From contig NZ_JAZHSB010000001.1 in NCBI RefSeq assembly GCF_036924715.1, positions 6,997,001 through 7,061,000 of the forward strand: a DNA stretch of 64,000 nt, in the 5' to 3' direction. Shown in pieces: positions 25,614 through 33,344 of the stretch. The position numbers were made by a program, and so were the translations under genes. Source of the stretch: Bradyrhizobium sp. AZCC 1721 (GTDB taxonomy: Bacteria; Pseudomonadota; Alphaproteobacteria; Rhizobiales; Xanthobacteraceae). The first letter of the stretch is position 1; the number at the start of each line of letters is the position of its first letter. The notes beneath the pieces are model-generated. The model was not told where the DNA came from. It worked only from the letters and a program-made list of their open reading frames with translations, and searched no databases.

Positions 25614-26329
25614 CCGAAGTCGCTTTGCAAGCAGTGGAGCTGGTTCGCCGCATCGAAGGCGTCGTTTTGCAAACCCTCGTCAACGGCATTGATCTTGCGG
25701 TGAACAAAGGCGAATTCGTCGCCATTACCGGGCCGTCGGGATCGGGCAAATCGTCGCTGCTCTATCTCCTGGGCCTGCTCGATGCTCCCAGCGAAGGCGA
25801 GATCATGATCTGCGGCCAACCGACCTCGAAATTGTCGGAGACGGAGCGAGCCGACGTTCGCCTAACCAAATGCGGTTTTGTGTTCCAGTTTCATTTCCTG
25901 CTGCCGGAGTTCACCTCGCTCGACAATGTGCTGCTGCCGATGCGCGCAGCCGGCAGGATGACCGAAGGCGAGATGCGCGAGCGCGGCCTTGCGCTGCTGG
26001 GCTCGCTTGGGCTTGGCGAGCACGCCAACAAGCGTCCCAACCAGCTCTCCGGCGGCCAGCGCCAGCGCGTCGCGATCGCCCGCGCGCTTGCCAACCGCCC
26101 CGATATCATCGTCGCCGACGAGCCGACAGGCGCCCTCGACACGGCATCGACGGAACAGGTGTTTTCGATCCTCCGCGACATCGCCGACCAGGGCCAGACC
26201 GTGGTTGTGGTAACCCACGATCCAGCGCTCGCCGCCCGCGCCGACCGCCGCATCCACATCGTCGACGGCAAGGTTGCGGAGATCATCGGACGGGGTGAAG
26301 GCGGGCGGGTGTGCGAGATGGCGAGTTAG
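25610..26329 (+). CDS. ABC exporter ATPase, LolD/MacB/DevA type
   Basis: A 239-residue ATPase with Walker A GPSGSGKSS, Q-loop FVFQFHFLLPEFT (the FQ-x-F/H-LLPxxT stretch typical of LolD/MacB), signature LSGGQRQRVAIARAL, Walker B IIVADEPTGALD and H-loop VVVTHDP. It energises the permease encoded upstream, to which it is translationally coupled. An open frame extends to 25397 but only as a shadow of the permease gene; ATG 25610 is the start. Confidence 0.93.
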   Translation: MTEVALQAVELVRRIEGVVLQTLVNGIDLAVNKGEFVAITGPSGSGKSSLLYLLGLLDAPSEGEIMICGQPTSKLSETERADVRLTKCGFVFQFHFLLPEFTSLDNVLLPMRAAGRMTEGEMRERGLALLGSLGLGEHANKRPNQLSGGQRQRVAIARALANRPDIIVADEPTGALDTASTEQVFSILRDIADQGQTVVVVTHDPALAARADRRIHIVDGKVAEIIGRGEGGRVCEMAS

Positions 26330-26508
26330 TCGGAGGCAGCCCACCGTCGCGGCTCCGTCGCCATGGTACGGCCAGCTTCAGCCTGGCTCGTTGCGCCGAA
26401 GAGCAAGCGAAGGAGGGTAGCGGACCGAGGGATTCTCAAGCTCCTCTTCGGATGAAACGCTCGCTATCGAGTCGTTGCACGTCCAGGCGGAGATAGTGCC
26501 TGCGACCA

Positions 26509-26895
26509 TCAACCTTGATCCAATTCCCCGGTCCACCGATCTCGTCCCTTCCAATACGGGCATCGGGGGCAAGATTCGCCCATCGGATAATCGATCCCTT
26601 CTTCGTGAGGACAGCCCATGATTCCATCCGCCATCGCTACCGACCGCGCCGAATGCTGGCGCAAATACGCGGTGATCTCGGCGAGAATAGTCTTGTCCGT
26701 CCGCACATCGCCGGCTTCCGAAAACCACCGGTGCAGTTTGGGCTCGGCTCCTTCCTGCGGAATGACAGAAACGGCAACTTTCGAAGCGCGCTGGTTGTCA
26801 GGACCATAGAAGGCGATCGTGCCGACGGGATAGCCGCGCATGCCTTGCTTGGCTTTCTTTCGGAGCCATTTGTCCGGCTGCGGTCCAATCTTCAT
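26509..26895 (-). CDS. Conserved hypothetical protein with a Cys/His cluster
   Basis: A 128-residue cytoplasmic protein: MKIGPQPDKWLRKKAKQGMR, then YPVGTIAFYGPDNQRASKVA, and a C-terminal CPHEEG...CPRCPYW cluster that could bind a metal. I have seen this type annotated as hypothetical in Bradyrhizobium and relatives; no function is assigned. The ATG at 26895 has GGAG 5 nt upstream. The FNR/FixK-type box at 27034-27047 lies 139 bp upstream in the right orientation-independent range for this gene, so low-oxygen control is possible (inference). It is the last core-type gene before the defence island. Confidence 0.75.
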   Translation of the reverse strand: MKIGPQPDKWLRKKAKQGMRGYPVGTIAFYGPDNQRASKVAVSVIPQEGAEPKLHRWFSEAGDVRTDKTILAEITAYLRQHSARSVAMADGIMGCPHEEGIDYPMGESCPRCPYWKGRDRWTGELDQG

Positions 26896-27645
26896 TGCCG
26901 CTCCGTGCATTCGGCTCGGACAATTTGCTTGGAAAGAACCAGCGCGCTGGCGGAGAGGGAGACAAACTTAATACATATCACCCTCATTCGCTCACGTTCG
27001 CCGAAATTCACGAAACTCCTGCGTGACAGGCATTTGATGTACGTCAACCGTCGCGCGCGTTCGTTCCAATTCGTTTGCAATCCCAGCGCAAATATGGCCT
27101 GGAGTATGGGCAAGACCGTTCGACGGAAGGTTTGGATTGGTTGGAAATAATCTAGTCACTGAATTGCCGACTTCAGCTCTTCGGCCTGTGCTCCCCTGCC
27201 AGATTGAGCGGCGACGGGATCATGGTAGAAGAGGTAGAAAGCGCCACGTATCCGCGATCTTCAGTTGCAATACGCGAGAGCTAGTAACGGGCCAATTTAT
27301 GGAGGCCAAGAAAGCAACAGGGGCGTCGCCGCACCTAATTACCTCTGGCGAGTGGGGCCATTCGCCAAGAAAGCCCTTCTCTCGATTCAATTCTGTGGCC
27401 TGTGTGAACTAGCTCGCAAATACGTTGCAAGTTGCCCGCTATAGCTACAACCTCCGACTGCAATCAACGAAGTTGGGAGTAGCAACCCTTGTTGTTCTCC
27501 ACAGCAACTCTCAGCTGCATTGTGCGCGTTTGCGGCATGTGTTCGCCGCGCGCGGAGCCCCGAGCAGCGAAGGGATTAACAGGGGACATTTCGATAGCTC
27601 GGTGTGCACTTATTAGTGCCGGCGCGCTACCCTGGCCGGAACCCG
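26896..27645. other. Junction region between core genes and the defence island
   Basis: Some 750 bp with no convincing gene; the longest open frame (27137-27412) has no recognisable composition. The left part holds an FNR/FixK-like box. AT content is higher than on either side (for example around 26960-27000 and 27400-27500), which suits the edge of an acquired segment. No tRNA or direct repeat was found. Confidence 0.5.
27034..27047. promoter_or_regulatory. FNR/FixK-type box
   Basis: TTGATGTACGTCAA fits TTGA-N6-TCAA and differs from TTGAT-N4-ATCAA by one base. In Bradyrhizobium such sites are bound by FixK2 under low oxygen. The nearest start is the leftward gene at 26895. Confidence 0.6.
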
Positions 27646-29094
27646 ATGTCGGTAGCGCAAATGGGGCGGCGCCACATGGAGATTGATCGGCCTACAGAGC
27701 TTCGCATTAACGCGTGGGACGGATCTCAAAGCCCAACGCTCGAATTTCCTGACCGGACTCCGGGCGACGCCTCGAAAGAAGTGTTGAGACTTCCCACGCT
27801 CGCGCCAGCTCGCGTCGCCGAGATGCGCGATTGGCGATCGCGGGATGTGGGCTGGGGATTAGTGCTCCGTGACAACGATAGCATTCCGGCCAAGGACAAG
27901 GCCGTTGGCGCAGATGCGCCGGAACCATTGCGCCGCTTGCTTGGTGCACGGGCACACGCGCCTGCGGAAACTGCGCCGGTCCTGCGGTACCGTGCCAACA
28001 AGCCGCCCGGTCTCTTGTATCGCTACTACAAAGACGGAGAGTGCGAGCCACTGTCGACAGCGGCCCCCGATCGCGGCGTGCGCGCGGGACAAATTCCTCA
28101 GTATCTACTGCTCTATGGCGCGCCCGCGGAAATCCCCTGGGCCGTACAATACGGGCTTAATCTCTCGGCATTTGTCGGCCGACTCGACCTCTCTGTCGAA
28201 GAGGGACTGGGCAACTATGTCGACGCGCTTATCGACGATTGGAAGGCCGCCGGCACCACCGACCTCGCCCGGCCGGTCGTCTGGAGCACCAACTGGGGAG
28301 TGCCCGACATCACCTTTCTAATGGCACGCATTATCGGCGCCGAGCTCGAAGGCCGGTTTGCGCAAGATGACGAGACCCAAGGCCGCACCTGGATCACCGG
28401 CAGGAGCGCGACTTGCGAGGCACTTGTGAATGCTCTTCAGGAGCGCAAACCGGGGTTCATCTGCACGACCAGCCATGGCATGACGGGTCCGTTAAAGGAC
28501 AGTGCCGCGACCATTGCCAATCTCGGGTCGCCGGTGGACGCGTTCCGACAGTGCCTGGCAGCAGGAGCGCTCGATGCTTGGTCGCCCGGGGGGGCGATCT
28601 GGTATTCGCACGCCTGCTGCTCGGCCGGCTCCGACGGCGTCACGCGCTACCTGGATCTGTTCACGCCAAACGAGAAGAATGCTGCGCTGACGCGTGGCGT
28701 GGCGACGGTCGCTGGGGCGCGTGTTGCGCCGCTTCCGCGCAATTTGCTCGGGAGACCCAACCCCCTACGCGCATTCATTGGCCACGTCGAGCCGACCTTC
28801 GATTGGACGCTACGGGACCCGCTGACCAAGCAGGAGCTAGCTCACACAATCGTGCGCTGCCTCTACGACAGCCTCTACGCAGCCGTTCGACCAGTGCCGA
28901 CGATCGGTTGGGCGCTGGCGGACATCTTCAAGGAGTCGGGCAGTTTCTTCGGCCTGTTTCAGCCTCCGCCTGACGCCGATGATCGTAACACATTGCAGGT
29001 CTATCGTCGGCTAGCTGCAATGGATCGCCAGAATCTGGTGGTTCTGGGCGATCCGACTGTCTCTCTGCGTCGAATGCCTGATGAGACCGTCTGA
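27646..29094 (+). CDS. Caspase/gingipain-fold-like protein, first gene of the VMAP operon
   Basis: A 482-residue protein of no family I can name with certainty. Two motifs have the look of a caspase-clan (C14/C25/CHAT) His-Cys dyad: TTSHGMTG (His277) and WYSHACCSAGSDG (Cys324/Cys325), each after a hydrophobic strand (GFICT; GGAIWY) and separated by about 47 residues, the usual distance. Earlier segments (QIPQYLLLYGAPAEIPW) suit an extra N-terminal domain. I infer a cysteine protease or protease-like component. It is 30 bp upstream of the lipase gene and starts the operon. The start is uncertain: GTG 27604, ATG 27646 and ATG 27676 are all in frame without a strong ribosome-binding site. Confidence 0.7.
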   Translation: MSVAQMGRRHMEIDRPTELRINAWDGSQSPTLEFPDRTPGDASKEVLRLPTLAPARVAEMRDWRSRDVGWGLVLRDNDSIPAKDKAVGADAPEPLRRLLGARAHAPAETAPVLRYRANKPPGLLYRYYKDGECEPLSTAAPDRGVRAGQIPQYLLLYGAPAEIPWAVQYGLNLSAFVGRLDLSVEEGLGNYVDALIDDWKAAGTTDLARPVVWSTNWGVPDITFLMARIIGAELEGRFAQDDETQGRTWITGRSATCEALVNALQERKPGFICTTSHGMTGPLKDSAATIANLGSPVDAFRQCLAAGALDAWSPGGAIWYSHACCSAGSDGVTRYLDLFTPNEKNAALTRGVATVAGARVAPLPRNLLGRPNPLRAFIGHVEPTFDWTLRDPLTKQELAHTIVRCLYDSLYAAVRPVPTIGWALADIFKESGSFFGLFQPPPDADDRNTLQVYRRLAAMDRQNLVVLGDPTVSLRRMPDETV

Positions 29095-29124
29095 CCATCG
29101 CCGTCAAACTCGAAAGGGGCGATC

Positions 29125-30450
29125 ATGGAAATCGTGATATTCGTACCGGGAATCTTCGGCTCCAAGTTAAGAGCGCCTGACGGAGAGGAGGTTTGGCCGC
29201 CGACCCCCATCGAGGCGATGAGTGGCTACCGGCGTATCGAAAAGCTTCTGCAGACGAATCTTCAGGCGGCCGGTGTGGTCGAAAACGTCTGCATCGACGT
29301 CTACGGCTCGATCGTCAAGGCGATCGAGCGGTTTGGATATTCCGAGACCCACGCGCGGCGGCGCTTCGCGAAATTCGACTACGACTGGCGGCGCGATTTG
29401 AATCAGCTCTCCGACCAGTTCGGTCAGATGCTGGCCGACCTTGTGAAACAGCATGGCGCCGACGTCGAGATCAAGCTAATCTGTCATTCGATGGGCGGCT
29501 TGGTGGCGCGCGGCTGTCTCGAAAAGCCCGGCACGGCTGCCGAGCCGTGGGCAGCCGCGGTCAAGATGGCCGTGTTTCTGGCGACGCCGCATGAGGGCGC
29601 GCCACTCGCCTTCGCGAGGGCTGTTGGTGTTGGAGGCTCCACCATGGGTCTTTCCGCGGAGCAGCTCAGCCGAATTGCAGCCGCAACCGGCTTCCCGGCG
29701 TGCTTTCAGCTCTTCCCCTCCGCAGCCCTCCTGCCGATCTGGAAGCTCGACGATCCTTCGCCATTCAAGGCGATCAGCGTCTTCGATCCTGCGGTCGTCG
29801 CCAACTACCGGCTGAACTCGGACCATTTGGCGGCAGCGACGACATTCCAGGCGCGCCTGGATCCGACACGGCGCCCACCCAGCTGCCGATATTTTGCGGT
29901 GGCCAGCGCCGCTCACGAGACCGTCACGCGACTCGATCAGGACCACAATGTGGCGGCCGCGGTCACGGTCAAGAGCTCGGGCGATGGTACCGTGCCCATC
30001 CAAAGCGCATGTGCCCTTCGCGTGCAGACAGCCTATGTAGAGGCCAATCATCTTGGTGTGGCGCAGAAGTCGCTTACGCACAAGATCGTCGGAATGCTGC
30101 TTGGCGCGATACCCGTCGAAGCGGTCATCGCGACGTTCGGCGTCGAGGACGCCGCCCTGAATCTTTCGCTAAGCGAACGCACGATCGAGGAGGACGCGCA
30201 CTACGAGATTGTCGTTACTATGCTGCCCCAGCCCGAGTTGCGAGCGCGCATCCGCGTGCAGAGAGATATTGGAGGCAACCAGATGGAGGCCGTCACGGAC
30301 ATTCCGCTTGAAGCTCGGGCGAACGGGCTCGAACGGCTCTCGATCCAGGGACCGCCGCTGAAGCGCGGGAAGTATGTGTTCGAGCTCCTGTCCAGCGACG
30401 ACCAGATTGCGGATCAAGAGGAACTGCTGGTTTCGTCGGTGCCGACATAA
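29125..30450 (+). CDS. LCAT-like alpha/beta-hydrolase (lipase or phospholipase)
   Basis: The 441-residue protein has an alpha/beta-hydrolase domain close to the lecithin:cholesterol acyltransferase type: oxyanion region VIFVPGIFGSKL near the N-terminus, FDYDWRRD, nucleophile Ser122 in LICHSMGGLVAR, Asp in SSGDGTVP (near 286) and His in EANHLGV (near 308). A C-terminal beta-rich domain (about 335-441) follows. Such enzymes hydrolyse membrane lipids; lipases serve as membrane-attacking effectors in CBASS and other abortive systems. There is no signal peptide, so it would act from the cytoplasm. GAAAGGGGC precedes the ATG. It is the second gene of the operon, 67 bp before the caspase-VMAP gene. 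Confidence 0.85.
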   Translation: MEIVIFVPGIFGSKLRAPDGEEVWPPTPIEAMSGYRRIEKLLQTNLQAAGVVENVCIDVYGSIVKAIERFGYSETHARRRFAKFDYDWRRDLNQLSDQFGQMLADLVKQHGADVEIKLICHSMGGLVARGCLEKPGTAAEPWAAAVKMAVFLATPHEGAPLAFARAVGVGGSTMGLSAEQLSRIAAATGFPACFQLFPSAALLPIWKLDDPSPFKAISVFDPAVVANYRLNSDHLAAATTFQARLDPTRRPPSCRYFAVASAAHETVTRLDQDHNVAAAVTVKSSGDGTVPIQSACALRVQTAYVEANHLGVAQKSLTHKIVGMLLGAIPVEAVIATFGVEDAALNLSLSERTIEEDAHYEIVVTMLPQPELRARIRVQRDIGGNQMEAVTDIPLEARANGLERLSIQGPPLKRGKYVFELLSSDDQIADQEELLVSSVPT

Positions 30451-30517
30451 CCGAAATATGGGAGGCCGTCTCGGAAGCGGTGGGGTTCCGTCGTCGGCGC
30501 GTTGAAGAGAGTCTGGC

Positions 30518-32350
30518 ATGACCATCAGAGCGGTGATCGTCGGTATCGAACAGTACAAGATCGACGACATGAAAGTGTCGGCCCCTGCAGCGAATGCCGT
30601 TGCGGTCGCGAACTGGGCACTCACGACGGGCGTTGAGCCCAAGGACATCTATTTCTTCGCAACAGCGCTTGGCGCAGAAGCGACGACGGAAATTGAGAAG
30701 GCCGGCGTCGAGGTCAGGGGTACGACCTTGCGCGACATCGATACCGTCTTGCGCGAGGAACTGCCTAGCGCGGAAGACGGATCAGCATTGCTCTTTTACT
30801 GGTCAGGCCACGGCATGACCGACAACAAGGGGCAGCGGCTGCTGTTTTGCTCCGATTACACTGAAACCCTGCGCGACCGTGTGTTCAACGCCTCGCTTTT
30901 CTTCCGCAAATTGCGGACCGATCAATATCCCGGTCTACGGCGGATGCTAGCGCTCCTCGACGTGTGCGGCACAAACAGCAGGTTGCCGGTGGAACCCGCA
31001 TCTTACGAGATCGACCAGGTATTTCCGCGCCATCATCACATCTTCTTTGCGACGCCCGAGGGCGGCTTCGCGATCGCCGCTACCGGCCAGGGCGCCTTCA
31101 CCTACTGCGCGCTACAGGCGCTGAAGACGTTCTCCGGCTTTCCGAACCTGAAGACTTTCAAGACGCGACTCGACGCCGAGTTGGACGGCTCTCAGCTCGA
31201 TCGCTTCCTTCTGTCGGTCGACACCGAAGAAGGCCAGCACGAGAAATTCGTTGGCATCGCACGCCGTAGCGATGACCAGATAGCCGACGATCTGACCGAG
31301 TTGGTCATTAAACTGGGCATTTCTCGCAGTGCACTGGAACGTCAATTCCGTGCAACGGCCAGGGCCATGAAGAACGATCGCCTCCTGCTGGCGCAGGGTA
31401 TCGCTGGCATGATTCGCGAACTTAACGGCGTGGGCGATCGTGCGCCGCGCGCCACCTATGCGACTGTGCAGTTCGTGCTTCGGCTCTGTGACGATCCGTC
31501 CGTCGCAAACAACAAATCCGCGCTGAAAAACTGGCTGGAGCTCAATGCCAGGAAAGCCGTGATCGCTGACGCAGGGCATGAGCTTGCGATTGAGAGGAGT
31601 CGCAAGTTGCTGATCTTCGACGTGCAGGCCGACTCGAACGGGGAGCTCAGAAATTTGCAGCCATTCCTGCGAAATCTCGACCTGACCGAAGTGCAAGGTC
31701 GCGTCTTCGACCCAATTCCGGTTCAGTCTTGGGACGACACCGGGCGTGCGGTCCTTTCGCTACTGGAGAGACTCAGCGCCGAACAACTTGCCAACGATCT
31801 GGAAATTCATTTTGTCCTCGAGCCGGTCGCGTTCGATTGGCCCTTTCATCGACTTCCTGGGCTCAAACAAGGTTATGAGCTTGGTGAGGAGCACGCGGTC
31901 ATCCTGCACCATGGCCCACGGGTAAAGCCGACGCCGACCGCCGCAAAACGCGCGTGGGTCGAGCGGTTCAATGACATAAGCAAACTGTCTGTGTCAGAGC
32001 TGTGCTGGACACTATGCCGGCCGGGGCAGTCGCTACCTCGGCAACCCACGCTGTGCCTCGCGGCTACGGCGATCAAACGAGGTCCAGTGGGGTCTTCAGG
32101 CAAAAAGGTGCTGAACGGCCTGATCCAACTCGGAGCGCCATATCTCTATTGGCCGCACGATGACGATGAGCCAGATGCCGAACAGCCCCTTACGGAACTC
32201 GTTCGTGGCTTGAAAACACTAGCCGAGATGCCGCAGGCCATTTCGCAAAAGCGGATTGCCGATGCCGGAGTTGTGCGATCGGGATCGCTGCTATGGGATC
32301 AGCCGACATTCCAACCGTTCGCCAAGCATTCGGAGAAAGTGGATGAGTGA
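30518..32350 (+). CDS. Caspase (C14) protein with VMAP-like C-terminal domain
   Basis: A 610-residue protein. The N-terminal caspase domain (about 1-235) has an intact catalytic dyad: His98 in LLFYWSGHGMT and Cys150 in LLDVCGTNS. The middle (about 250-350) is helical and resembles the small effector-associated modules of conflict systems. The C-terminal third (about 370-600; LEIHFVLEPVAFDWPFHRLP then EEHAVILHHGPRV) resembles the VMAP-C domain of vWA-MoxR-VMAP ternary systems. The following two genes encode the MoxR ATPase and a vWA-bearing protein, which supports that reading. I infer a protease effector held inactive until the MoxR/vWA partners signal. It overlaps the MoxR gene by 8 bp. Confidence 0.85.
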   Translation: MTIRAVIVGIEQYKIDDMKVSAPAANAVAVANWALTTGVEPKDIYFFATALGAEATTEIEKAGVEVRGTTLRDIDTVLREELPSAEDGSALLFYWSGHGMTDNKGQRLLFCSDYTETLRDRVFNASLFFRKLRTDQYPGLRRMLALLDVCGTNSRLPVEPASYEIDQVFPRHHHIFFATPEGGFAIAATGQGAFTYCALQALKTFSGFPNLKTFKTRLDAELDGSQLDRFLLSVDTEEGQHEKFVGIARRSDDQIADDLTELVIKLGISRSALERQFRATARAMKNDRLLLAQGIAGMIRELNGVGDRAPRATYATVQFVLRLCDDPSVANNKSALKNWLELNARKAVIADAGHELAIERSRKLLIFDVQADSNGELRNLQPFLRNLDLTEVQGRVFDPIPVQSWDDTGRAVLSLLERLSAEQLANDLEIHFVLEPVAFDWPFHRLPGLKQGYELGEEHAVILHHGPRVKPTPTAAKRAWVERFNDISKLSVSELCWTLCRPGQSLPRQPTLCLAATAIKRGPVGSSGKKVLNGLIQLGAPYLYWPHDDDEPDAEQPLTELVRGLKTLAEMPQAISQKRIADAGVVRSGSLLWDQPTFQPFAKHSEKVDE

Positions 32351-33344
32351 CCAGGATTGGAAGATTTTTCGCGGACGCGGAGAGCCGCATGATGGACTCG
32401 ACGGCCTTCCCGATCCACCACCCTGGCGATTTGCGCGCGCGATGGCGGCTATCGGCCCGCCGGACGCCGACCTCGACTTGAAGGCACCGGCTTCCAAGGC
32501 GACGACCTTTCTGCCGAGTGAAGCGATGATCATTGCGGTCAACACCGCTCTCTATCTGCGAAGGCCTTTGCTCCTCACTGGCAGGCCAGGGACAGGGAAA
32601 TCGACGCTGATCAGCAAGGTTGCCTACGAACTCAAGCTTGGGCCGGTCCTGAAGTGGTCGGTCAGCTCGCGCTCCACGGTGCGAGGCGGCGTCTATGAGT
32701 ATGACGCGGTTGGACGGCTGCAGGCCGGCAAGGGTATCGACCCGCCGGTGGAGGAATATTTGACACTGGGTCCGCTTGGCGCCGCGCTTATGGCTCACAG
32801 CCGCCCTCGTGCGCTATTGATTGATGAGATCGACAAGTCGGACTTCGACTTTGCAAATGACCTCCTGAATGTAATCGAGGATGGCGAGTATGATATTCCG
32901 GAGCTTCAGCGCCTTGGAGGGCGGCCGTTGGTCACTATCAAAGACGCGTCCGGGCGGAGCGTCCAGATCGAGAAAGGCCGCTTGATCAGTCAGCAGTTCC
33001 CGTTCGTCGTCATGACCTCGAATGGCGAACGCGAGTTTCCCGCGCCATTTCTCCGGCGTTGCGTGCGATTGACGATCGATCCGCCAACAAAAGACGAACT
33101 CACTGCGATTATCTATGCACACCTGGAGAAATTCATTTCGATGGAGAAGCGAGAGGAGATGACCGCGTTGATTGACAAATTTCTGGAGGATCGTCAGCAG
33201 AGCGATGTCTCGACGGACCAGTTGCTCAACTCGATTTTCCTGACGGTCGCGATGCGGAACAGAGATGCCCGCAGTTTCAGCCACGAAGAGCTGGTGGCCG
33301 TCCGAACAGCCCTCGCCCGACCGTTGAGTGGCGCGACCGCGTGA
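32343..33344 (+). CDS. MoxR-type AAA+ ATPase
   Basis: A 333-residue AAA+ ATPase of the MoxR/dynein-related class: Walker A GRPGTGKST (80-88), Walker B RALLIDEIDKSD (Asp161-Glu162), sensor-1 FVVMTSNGEREF and an arginine-finger segment PAPFLRRCVRLTI. MoxR proteins work as chaperone-like remodelers with a vWA partner. Here it sits between a VMAP protein and a vWA-bearing protein, the three parts of the ternary conflict systems described by the Aravind group. The ATG at 32343 has GGAG upstream and overlaps the upstream gene; its own stop overlaps the next GTG (33341-33344), so all three are translationally coupled. Confidence 0.92.
   Translation: MSDQDWKIFRGRGEPHDGLDGLPDPPPWRFARAMAAIGPPDADLDLKAPASKATTFLPSEAMIIAVNTALYLRRPLLLTGRPGTGKSTLISKVAYELKLGPVLKWSVSSRSTVRGGVYEYDAVGRLQAGKGIDPPVEEYLTLGPLGAALMAHSRPRALLIDEIDKSDFDFANDLLNVIEDGEYDIPELQRLGGRPLVTIKDASGRSVQIEKGRLISQQFPFVVMTSNGEREFPAPFLRRCVRLTIDPPTKDELTAIIYAHLEKFISMEKREEMTALIDKFLEDRQQSDVSTDQLLNSIFLTVAMRNRDARSFSHEELVAVRTALARPLSGATA

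Noticed and set aside
27137..27412. A 91-codon open frame at the island edge
   Set aside because: No ribosome-binding site, no recognisable motif and no coding-like codon bias.
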